The notes beneath the pieces are model-generated. The model made no database searches. It was not told the DNA's origin and saw only the letters and a program-made list of their open reading frames with translations. A DNA stretch of 6,726 bases. Source: Hyphomicrobiales bacterium (GTDB taxonomy: Bacteria > Pseudomonadota > Alphaproteobacteria > Rhizobiales > SZUA-8). The stretch spans positions 1-6,726 of the forward strand of contig QILX01000232.1 of NCBI GenBank assembly GCA_003232175.1, given 5' to 3'. Made by a program: the position numbers and the translations under genes. Shown here in pieces: positions 1-5,800 of the stretch (position 1 is its first letter; the number at the start of each line of letters is the position of its first letter).

Positions 1-678
1 GCAGCAGCGCATGGTCCATCACCGCGATGCGGTCCGACAGGGCCAGGGCCTCCATCTGATCGTGGGTGACGTAGATCATCGTCTTGCCGACTTCGAGGTG
101 GATGCGTTTGAGGTCAAGCAGCATCTGGAACTTCAGGTGGGTGTCGGAATGGCTCATCACCTCGTCGAGGATGAACACCGCCGGATCGCGAATAAGGGCG
201 CGCCCCAGGGACACCCGTTGCTGCTGGCCGCCGGACAGCGCACCGGGCTTGCTGGCCAGGGTGTCGGTCAGGGCAAGGATTTCGGCGATTTCGCCGGCGC
301 GCTTGAGGCGCTCGGCCGCCGGTATGCCCTTGACTTCAAGGGGAAATGCCAGATTCTCCTCGACGGTCATGTTTGGATAAAGCGCATAAGATTCAAAAGC
401 CATGGCGACATTGCGGTCGCGCGGCTCAAGATCGTTGACGCGGGTGCCGTCAAAACGAATATCGCCCGAGGTGATCTCCTCCAGGCCGACAATCATGCGA
501 AGGGTCGAGGTCTTGCCGCAGCCCGAGGGGCCGAGCAGGGAGACAAATTCACCGTCGGCGACATCGAGAAAGAAGTCTTTGACCGCATGGAATCGAGAAA
601 GAAGTCTTTGACCGCATGGACGTCGCCATGGGGGGAAGGGTAGATCTTGTTGACGTTTTTAAGGTGGACTTCGGCCAT
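1..678 (-). pseudogene. Sugar ABC transporter ATPase 1 (MalK/GlpS-like), frameshifted by a 29-bp duplication; 3' end outside window
   Basis: This would be the nucleotide-binding subunit of a CUT1-type sugar or polyol importer, powering uptake from the cytoplasmic face. The ATG at 678 follows AGAGGA by 7 bases and lies 2 bases after the stop of ATPase 2. Reading from it gives 29 normal residues (MAEVHLKNVNKIYPSP...VKDFFLD); a 29-bp tandem duplication then shifts the frame and translation ends at TGA 493-495 after 61 residues. The rest of the ATPase is open in the other frame to the window edge. With one repeat copy removed, the protein has Walker A GPSGCGKT (about residues 40-47), Q-loop segment FESYALYPNMTV, signature LSGGQQQR, Walker B VFILDE and H-loop YVTHD. 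Odd points are Glu in place of the Q-loop Gln and a D-loop reading VMSHSD rather than the usual PxSxLD. The downstream frame has a TAA at 659-661 and no ATG, GTG or TTG before Walker A, so internal initiation cannot restore a whole domain. Alternatives are a phase-variable gene or a sequence error. The family call is firm; the broken state is firm only for this sequence. Confidence 0.82.
563..620. repeat. Perfect 29-bp tandem duplication (2 copies) inside the ATPase 1 coding region
   Basis: Copies at 563-591 and 592-620 are identical and directly abutting; the match ends exactly at both borders (562 C versus 591 A; 621 C versus 592 A). On the coding strand each unit begins TCCATGCGG and ends TTTCTCGAT, and one copy encodes VHAVKDFFLD. 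Since 29 leaves a remainder of 2 on division by 3, the extra copy throws the ATPase reading frame. The absence of any divergence between copies suggests a recent event by replication slippage, or an artefact. Confidence 0.97.
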
Positions 679-680
679 GC

Positions 681-1784
681 TCAGATCCTCTTGCCGCTGA
701 TCGGATCGAACAGATGAAAGGCGGGCGAGAAAATCGCCAGGCGGACCTCCTGGGCGCCGATATGGGCAGCCTCGGGCGGGGTCAGGGCCTTGAGGTCGAT
801 GCCATGGGCGCGGGTTATGGCGATGCCCATGGAGCCCAGCGGCTGGAACTGCTCGATGCGGGCATCGACCATCTGGTGTTTGGCCGGCGCTTTTTGCCTG
901 GGCGCCAATATGCGGATGTGCTGGGGCCGAATGCCCAAAAGCACCTCGGCGTTTGACCTGCCGTTCAGGCGCTGGCGCTGCTCTTCGTCCAGGATCAGCT
1001 TCAGATTGCCGTCCCTTGAGCGCAGATAGGTTTTGCCGCCGTCTTCGGTCAGCGATGTCATCAGCAGGTTGATGCCCGGCTGGCCAAGCTGCTGCGCGAC
1101 GAAGGCATGGGAGGGAAAGTCGAACAGCTCTCGCGGCGTGCCGGTCTGCACCAGCTTGCCGCCGCCCATCACCCCGATGCGGTCGCCAAGGGCCAGGGCT
1201 TCGGAATAGTCATGGGTGACATAAAGCGTGCCAACGGTGTGCAACGCCTCAAGGGTCTGGAATTGTTCGCGCAGCTCATGGCGGATTTTGGCGTCCAGGT
1301 GGGAAATCGGCTCATCGAGCAGGTAAGCCTTGGGGTCGGCGACCAGGGTGCGGCCCAGGGCGGTGCGCTGTTTCTGGCCGCCGGAAATCTCGCCGGGTTT
1401 GCGGTCCAGCAAATGGTCGATCTGCAGGAGCTTGGCAACGGCGGTGACTTTCTGCTCGATTGTATGGCGGTCAAGTTTGCGTGCCACAAGCGGGCTGGCG
1501 ATGTTCTTGAACACCGTCATATTGGGGTAAAGCGCGTAACTTTCAAAGGTCATGGCGATGCCGCGCTGGTAGGGTGGCACCGTGGTAACATCCTCGCCAT
1601 TGAGCAAAATGCGTCCCGCATCGGCGGTCTCCAGCCCGGCAACGAGACGCAACAGGGTCGTTTTCCCGGCACCGCTGGGGCCGACAACGATGAAAAACTC
1701 GCCCTCTTCAACCTGAAGGTCAAGTTCGTCCAGAACCGGAAAGTCCCAGCCCTTGCACAGTCCCTCGATGCTCAGTCGCGCCAT
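681..1784 (-). CDS. Sugar ABC transporter ATPase 2 (MalK/UgpC-like, with TOBE domain)
   Basis: Cytoplasmic ATP-binding subunit of the CUT1-type importer encoded by the same operon. At 367 residues it has the usual MalK/UgpC length. The ABC domain comes first: an aromatic A-loop candidate W13, Walker A GPSGAGKT (35-42), Q-loop region MTFESYALYPNMTV (78-91), signature ISGGQKQR (133-140), Walker B AYLLDEP (153-159, catalytic E158), D-loop SHLD (161-164) and H-loop H191 in YVTHD. The C-terminal part, including LLGIRPQHIRI, is the regulatory TOBE-like region typical of this family. The Q-loop glutamine is replaced by E81, as in ATPase 1. The ATG at 1784 lies 4 bases after the stop of permease 2, with AAGGG overlapping the end of that gene as ribosome-binding site. 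With ATPase 1 broken, this subunit would have to work as a homodimer if the importer is active. All catalytic residues I checked are present. The substrate is not predictable from the ATPase; glycerol, another polyol or a sugar are all possible. Confidence 0.93.
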   Translation of the reverse strand: MARLSIEGLCKGWDFPVLDELDLQVEEGEFFIVVGPSGAGKTTLLRLVAGLETADAGRILLNGEDVTTVPPYQRGIAMTFESYALYPNMTVFKNIASPLVARKLDRHTIEQKVTAVAKLLQIDHLLDRKPGEISGGQKQRTALGRTLVADPKAYLLDEPISHLDAKIRHELREQFQTLEALHTVGTLYVTHDYSEALALGDRIGVMGGGKLVQTGTPRELFDFPSHAFVAQQLGQPGINLLMTSLTEDGGKTYLRSRDGNLKLILDEEQRQRLNGRSNAEVLLGIRPQHIRILAPRQKAPAKHQMVDARIEQFQPLGSMGIAITRAHGIDLKALTPPEAAHIGAQEVRLAIFSPAFHLFDPISGKRI

Positions 1785-1788
1785 GGCA

Positions 1789-2628
1789 TCACCCTTTCAC
1801 CACGCCAAGGGAGAGCCCGCGCACCATGTAGCGGCGCAGGAGGATGAAAAGGGTCACCGGCGGGATCATGGCGATAAGGGAAAACGCCATCTGCAGGTTC
1901 CACAAGGTCTGGCTGCCTTGAGTGAATGTGGGGATGACGATGGTGAAGGTTTTCACCGCCGTGCCGACGAACAGATTGGCGAAAAGATATTCGTTCCAGG
2001 CAAAAATCCAGCACAGGATCGAGACCGAGATCATTCCTGGCAGAACCAGTGGCAGGGTGATCTTGAAAAACGCCTTGAACGGCGTGTAGCCGTCCAGATA
2101 GGCCGCCTCTTCAAGCTCCCGCGGCGCATCGCGGAAAAACACCATCATCAGCCAGGTGGCGAGCGGCATGTTGAAGACCAGGTAAAGAATAATCAGGGAC
2201 ATGTAGCTGTCGGTGCCCCAGGGCATGGAATCAAACAAAAAGAACATCGGCAGCAAAATGGCGACAGGCGGAAACATGCGGTTGGACAGGATCCAGAAGG
2301 CCAGATTCTCGCCGCCGGCCTGGGCGGGGAAGCGGGCAAAGGCGTAACCGGCCAGAGTGCCCAGGAACACGGATAAAACCGTATTGCCGGTGGCGATGAT
2401 GAAGCTGTCGACCAGGGCGGAAAAATTCGCCGGTTCGGCGAAAATCGCGACGAAGTTTTCGGGAAAAAATTCCCGTGGCCAGAAGGTTGGTACGGTGAGA
2501 TTGGTTTCAGCGGCGCTTTTGAACGCGGTGATGATCTGCCAGTAGAACGGCGCCAGGGTCAAAAGCACCCACAGGCCCAGAAAGGCCAGAAGCAGCCCCC
2601 GCACCAGTTTGTAATTTGTCTCGCTCAT
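1789..2628 (-). CDS. Carbohydrate ABC transporter permease 2 (MalG/GlpQ-like)
   Basis: Inner-membrane subunit forming half of the translocation channel of the CUT1 importer. It has 279 residues, normal for the MalG-type partner. Hydrophobic segments consistent with six membrane helices lie at about 11-34, 73-98, 109-133, 142-166, 197-218 and 248-265. The cytoplasmic coupling loop carries the EAA motif, EEAAYLDGYTPFKAFFKITLP (173-193), which docks on the ATPases. The C-terminus ends in RGLSLGVVKG, a close variant of the GLtxGAVKG end common in this family. The ATG at 2628 starts 10 bases after the stop of permease 1, with GAGGG as likely ribosome-binding site overlapping that stop. The stop lies 4 bases ahead of ATPase 2. 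Family assignment is secure; the substrate is unknown. Confidence 0.93.
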   Translation of the reverse strand: MSETNYKLVRGLLLAFLGLWVLLTLAPFYWQIITAFKSAAETNLTVPTFWPREFFPENFVAIFAEPANFSALVDSFIIATGNTVLSVFLGTLAGYAFARFPAQAGGENLAFWILSNRMFPPVAILLPMFFLFDSMPWGTDSYMSLIILYLVFNMPLATWLMMVFFRDAPRELEEAAYLDGYTPFKAFFKITLPLVLPGMISVSILCWIFAWNEYLFANLFVGTAVKTFTIVIPTFTQGSQTLWNLQMAFSLIAMIPPVTLFILLRRYMVRGLSLGVVKG

Positions 2629-2638
2629 GCCTGGGCCC

Positions 2639-3631
2639 TCACGCGATCGACTGGGATTTGAGGACCTTTTTCAGGTACTTCAGGAACAAGGTTATGATGA
2701 TGGCGGAAAAGGCGAAAATGACGATGGAATAGGCCGCCGCCTCGCCAATATTGAACTCGCGGATGCCGCGTTGGAAGGCGATATAGGCGGGCAGTTCGGA
2801 GCTTTGCGCCGGACCGCCCGAGGTCATGACATAGACCAGATCGACAAATTTGAAGGCGTCCATGAACCGCACAATGAAGGCGATGGCGATGACCTCTTTT
2901 AGCATCGGCAAGGTGATGCGCGTAAGCGTCTTCCAGCCGCTGGCGCCGTCGACCCGGGCGGCCTCATAGATCGCAGGGGGCAGGGACACCCGGCCCGAAT
3001 AGATGATCAGCAGCGGCAGGGCGGTCCAGTTCCAGACATCGGCAATGATGATGCTCCACAACGAGATGCCGGCATTGAACCACTCTATGGGTGTGCTGAT
3101 CAGCCCCAGGTTGAGCAGGGCATGGTTGACGGCGCCATTGGACGGGGTGAGCAGGAATTTCCACAACACGCCGACAATGGATGGCGGCAGCATCATCGGC
3201 AGAACCACCAGGATCAGAATCACGGTGCGCAACGCGTTGGATTTGACCACTTCATAGAGAATAAGCGCGATGATGGTGCCCAAAAGCACCTCCACGCCGG
3301 TGCCGAAGGTGAGGTAGAGCACCAGATTCTGTAAGCTGTCGGTAAAACGTTCGGACTGGAAGATGGTGGCGAAATTCTCCCAGCCGACATAACTCCAGTC
3401 GTTGCGGAAGAGCCGGATCATATTGGTGTTCTGAAAGGCGTGATAAAACATCCAGATGGTCGGATAGATGACAATGGCAAGAAGGGTCAGCACCGGCAGG
3501 CCGACAAGGGCGAGCGGTACCCAGCGCGCGACGATCAGAGTGGATTTTTTCCGACCGGTGAACCATTTCGGGCTTGGGTCCGATACCGTCATGACGATGA
3601 CCGCTGAAGGGTCTTGCGCCAGTGTACTCAT
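2639..3631 (-). CDS. Sugar ABC transporter permease 1 (MalF/UgpA/GlpP-like)
   Basis: First gene of the importer operon, an inner-membrane channel subunit pairing with permease 2. From the ATG at 3631 it has 330 residues. A hydrophilic N-terminal stretch of about 35 residues is followed by hydrophobic segments at about 36-62, 103-127, 136-160, 188-210, 245-268 and 298-318. The EAA coupling motif is YEAARVDGASGWKTLTRITLP (222-242), and the stretch MTSGGPAQSSELPAYIAF (269-286) is typical of MalF/UgpA-type sugar permeases. The ribosome-binding site GGGGGAGG lies 9 bases before the ATG. An adjacent in-frame TTG at 3634 would have 6-base spacing and add one residue; I prefer ATG. No signal peptide or binding protein gene precedes it, so the operon's binding protein must lie elsewhere, perhaps beyond position 1. 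Confidence 0.93.
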   Translation of the reverse strand: MSTLAQDPSAVIVMTVSDPSPKWFTGRKKSTLIVARWVPLALVGLPVLTLLAIVIYPTIWMFYHAFQNTNMIRLFRNDWSYVGWENFATIFQSERFTDSLQNLVLYLTFGTGVEVLLGTIIALILYEVVKSNALRTVILILVVLPMMLPPSIVGVLWKFLLTPSNGAVNHALLNLGLISTPIEWFNAGISLWSIIIADVWNWTALPLLIIYSGRVSLPPAIYEAARVDGASGWKTLTRITLPMLKEVIAIAFIVRFMDAFKFVDLVYVMTSGGPAQSSELPAYIAFQRGIREFNIGEAAAYSIVIFAFSAIIITLFLKYLKKVLKSQSIA

Positions 3632-3865
3632 CAACTCTTGCCTCCCCCAGACAGCATTTTATCTCATTTGCATTTTGAAGGATACATTGGTCAGGCCAGA
3701 GGAAGTGGTCAAGACATTTTCAATTTCAACGGCGGGGATATGCAAGGGCCACGGGCATCAAATTTGCCAATCGTGGATTATTGCTGGAAATCCATCGTGG
3801 ATTTGTGGTTCGTGGTGGGCGCAATTTTCACCACCACTATCATCATCGGCTTTACGAGGCTCAAA
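3632..3865. promoter_or_regulatory. Divergent intergenic region between the importer operon and the methyltransferase gene
   Basis: These roughly 230 bases separate two divergently transcribed units, so promoters for both should lie here. The importer side ends in a strong ribosome-binding site (GGGGGAGG on the minus strand). A TTGACC on the minus strand (3712-3707) resembles a -35 box, and TAAAAT further downstream resembles a -10 box, but the two are not correctly spaced for one sigma-70 promoter. GCATTTT occurs twice with a 16-base period (3654-3660 and 3670-3676) and could be a regulator site. The right part (3740-3865) is also open in the methyltransferase frame, so its upstream border is uncertain. 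No firm promoter can be called. Confidence 0.4.
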
Positions 3866-4471
3866 ATGACATTGGGGCAATATCAAAAACAGCGAAGACT
3901 GGTTCTGGCCATCGTGCTGGGGCTGGTTTTTATCGGGCTGCTGTTCACCAAAACCAGTTGGGAAAACGAGGAATTTGCCGAGCTGATCGAGGCGGTCGGG
4001 GTCGGGCTGATCGCCATCGGCATTCTTGGGCGCATGTGGTGCACGCTATATATTGGCGGCCGGAAATCGCTCAAGATCGTCACCCAGGGGCCGTATTCGG
4101 TCAGCCGCAACCCGCTTTACGTCTTTTCCTCCATTGCCGCCGCCGGGCTTGGGGCCCAGACCGAGAGCATTGTTATCGCTGTGGTATTCATGGTTGGCTG
4201 CGCCGTGGCTTTCCATGTGGTGATCTTCCGGGAAGAAGCGTTTCTGCAGGAGGAGTTTGGCGCGGCCTATAGCGATTACAAATCGAATACCCCACGATTT
4301 TTCCCCAAGTTTTCGAGATTTTCCGATCTGGACGAGCTTACCGTGGTGCCCAAGAAAATCTACTCGACCTTCTTTGACGGGCTGGTGTTTTTCATCGCCA
4401 TGCCGGTTCTGGAATTTGTCGAATATCTTCAGGACACCGATGTACTGCCGCCGCTATTGATGTTGCCGTGA
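3866..4471 (+). CDS. Isoprenylcysteine carboxylmethyltransferase (ICMT)-family membrane methyltransferase
   Basis: Probable SAM-dependent methyltransferase embedded in the inner membrane; the acceptor in bacteria is generally unknown. From the ATG at 3866 it has 201 residues. Hydrophobic segments lie at about 12-27 and 42-60, followed by the family core QGPYSVSRNPLY (74-85), membrane segments at about 86-96 and 101-120, then the C-terminal family block EEAFLQEEFGAAYSDYKSNTPRFFP (123-147). The motifs match the GPYxxxRNPxY and E-x-x-L-x-x-x-F-G-x-x-Y-x-x-Y pattern of ICMT/PEMT-type enzymes. An extra tail of about 50 residues with another hydrophobic stretch (172-184) follows. The ATG has GAGG 7 bases upstream. 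The frame is open back to 3614, and an ATG at 3740 would add an extra hydrophobic segment (about 42 residues), so a longer start is possible. It faces away from the importer operon and converges on the DUF993 gene; no pathway link is evident. Confidence 0.82.
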   Translation: MTLGQYQKQRRLVLAIVLGLVFIGLLFTKTSWENEEFAELIEAVGVGLIAIGILGRMWCTLYIGGRKSLKIVTQGPYSVSRNPLYVFSSIAAAGLGAQTESIVIAVVFMVGCAVAFHVVIFREEAFLQEEFGAAYSDYKSNTPRFFPKFSRFSDLDELTVVPKKIYSTFFDGLVFFIAMPVLEFVEYLQDTDVLPPLLMLP

Positions 4472-4510
4472 CGGCGTGAAGCCAACCAGGATCTGTCCCA
4501 ATTCACGACC

Positions 4511-5671
4511 TCAGGCGGGCTCGATCCCGTGAACCGTGCACAATGCTTTCATGCGCGCCGCCGCCAGGTCCGGGTTGGCCAACAGGCCTGCCCGGTCGGC
4601 GAGCCTGAACACATCGGCGTAGTGGGTGATGGCGCGGGCGGATTGCTGGCCGCCGACCATGGTGAAATGGTTTTGGAAGCCGTTGAGCCAGGCGAGGAAC
4701 ACCACGCCGGATTTGTAATATTTTGTCGGGGCCTCGAAAATCTTGCGCGACAGCGGCACGGTGGGTTCCATCAGCCGGTGAAAGCCAGCGGTATCCCCTT
4801 GTGCCAGGGCGGTCAGGGCGGCGGAGGCCACCGGCGCTATGGGATCGAATATGCCCAGAAGCGCATCTGAATAATGAGTGCCGTCGCCTGCGATGAGGCT
4901 GGGATAGTTGAAGTCGTCGCCGGTATACATTCTCACGCCGTCGGGCAGGGCGGCGCGTAAAGCGACTTCTTTGGCCTCGTCCAGCAGCGAGATCTTGATG
5001 CCGTCCACATTTGCTTGGTTGTCCCTGATGATCCGCACCACGGTGGCGCAGGCGGTGTCGAAATCCGTTGCCCCCCAATAGCCCTTAAGGGCGGGATCGA
5101 ACATATCGCCGAGCCAGTGCAGGATGACCGGCTGGGCGGCCTGGGAGAGAATGCGGCCATAAACATGGGCGTAGTCGTCGGCGGATGTAGCGCTCGCCGC
5201 CAGCGCCCGGCTCGCCATCATGATGACCCGGCCCCCCTCGGCCTCGATGAAACCCAACTGGTGCTCATAAGCGCCGGTGATCTGCTCAAGGGTAAACGCG
5301 CCGCCTGCGGGCAGGTGGTCGGTGCCGGCGCCCGAGGCCAGGCTGGCGCGATCGACGGTTTTGGCCTCGGCGATGGAACGGCGGATCAGCTCTTTTGCCT
5401 GGTCCCAGCCAAAGCCCATGCCGCGCTGGGAGGTATCCATGGCCTCGGCGATGGCAAATCCGTGTTCCCACAGGTGGTGGCGGAATTTCAAGGTGGTGTC
5501 CCAGTCGATAACGGCCTCGTCGGCTGGCGTGACCGAGCCCAAGGGGTCGGCGACGACATGGGCGGCGGCATAGGCGACGCGGTTGAAGCTGGGGTTTGGC
5601 GGCGCGACAACCGGTGTTCCCATTAGGGAATAGGGTACCAGTTGTCCCTGTTCTGAGGGTAGATTCAGCAT
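4511..5671 (-). CDS. DUF993 family protein (dihydrodipicolinate synthase-like TIM-barrel aldolase/lyase)
   Basis: Predicted cytoplasmic enzyme of the DUF993 group, usually annotated as dihydrodipicolinate-synthase-family; members resemble class I aldolases/lyases acting on keto acids through a lysine Schiff base, but I know of no settled reaction for the family. The protein has 386 residues. Recognisable stretches are WEHGFAIAEAMDTSQRGMGFGWDQA (68-92), the glycine-rich ASGAGTDHLP (112-121), PVILHWLGDMFDPALKGYWG (181-200) and NVDGIKISLLDE (221-232). In the last of these, K226 sits in a GIK context like the Schiff-base lysine of dihydrodipicolinate synthase. YTGDDFNYPSLIAGDG (249-264) follows, a likely active-site loop. 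The ATG at 5671 is preceded by AGGA at about 7 bases. It is convergent with the methyltransferase gene and divergent from the CoA-transferase gene. Proximity to a sugar importer suggests a role in sugar or sugar-acid breakdown; this is inference. Confidence 0.85.
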   Translation of the reverse strand: MLNLPSEQGQLVPYSLMGTPVVAPPNPSFNRVAYAAAHVVADPLGSVTPADEAVIDWDTTLKFRHHLWEHGFAIAEAMDTSQRGMGFGWDQAKELIRRSIAEAKTVDRASLASGAGTDHLPAGGAFTLEQITGAYEHQLGFIEAEGGRVIMMASRALAASATSADDYAHVYGRILSQAAQPVILHWLGDMFDPALKGYWGATDFDTACATVVRIIRDNQANVDGIKISLLDEAKEVALRAALPDGVRMYTGDDFNYPSLIAGDGTHYSDALLGIFDPIAPVASAALTALAQGDTAGFHRLMEPTVPLSRKIFEAPTKYYKSGVVFLAWLNGFQNHFTMVGGQQSARAITHYADVFRLADRAGLLANPDLAAARMKALCTVHGIEPA

Positions 5672-5800
5672 CGGTATTCCTGTTTGTGGTTGGAGAATTG
5701 AGGGATCGTTCCTAAAATACCATCTTTGCAGGTCGCTGACGAAGGCATGAGATACCTTTTTCGGTCAGTATGTCTCTAGATATTTCGAAAGGTACGCTTC
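5672..5800. promoter_or_regulatory. Divergent intergenic region between the DUF993 and CoA-transferase genes, with an inverted repeat covering the CoA-transferase ribosome-binding site
   Basis: These 129 bases separate two divergent genes and should hold both promoters. I see no sigma-70 boxes with correct spacing. TACCTTT (5753-5759) is complementary to AAAGGTA (5788-5794), with a 28-base loop. Two more base pairs (CG 5762-5763 with CG 5786-5787) can form past a two-base bulge. The right arm includes the AAAGG that serves as ribosome-binding site for the TTG start at 5801. The arms could be an operator dyad or an RNA stem that hides the ribosome-binding site. Confidence 0.4.

Noticed and set aside
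1107..1847. Long plus-strand open frame (246 codons) opposite ATPase 2.
   Set aside because: It is the antisense reading of a well-supported ABC ATPase with all catalytic motifs; it shows no recognisable domain or ribosome-binding site.
2460..2475. Perfect palindrome CGGGAA-AAAA-TTCCCG, resembling a hairpin.
   Set aside because: It lies inside permease 2 and encodes part of the WPREFFPENF region; no T-run follows it on either strand, so it is neither a terminator nor an intergenic operator.
3632..3634. TTG start codon for permease 1 directly before the ATG.
   Set aside because: ATG at 3631 is a stronger start with acceptable spacing from the GGGGGAGG ribosome-binding site; the choice changes the protein by one residue.
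3695..3712. Sigma-70 promoter for the importer operon with TTGACC as -35 (3712-3707, minus strand).
   Set aside because: No convincing -10 element falls 16-18 bases downstream; the TAAAAT further along is too far away, so only a general regulatory region is reported.
4464..4510. Possible terminator between the convergent methyltransferase and DUF993 genes (GCCG-TGA-CGGC).
   Set aside because: The stem is only 4 base pairs, overlaps the end of the coding region, and has no T-run in either direction.
4503..5078. Long open frame (191 codons) on the minus strand overlapping the DUF993 gene.
   Set aside because: Its translation is arginine- and proline-rich low-complexity sequence with no family features, as expected for an out-of-frame reading of a GC-rich gene.
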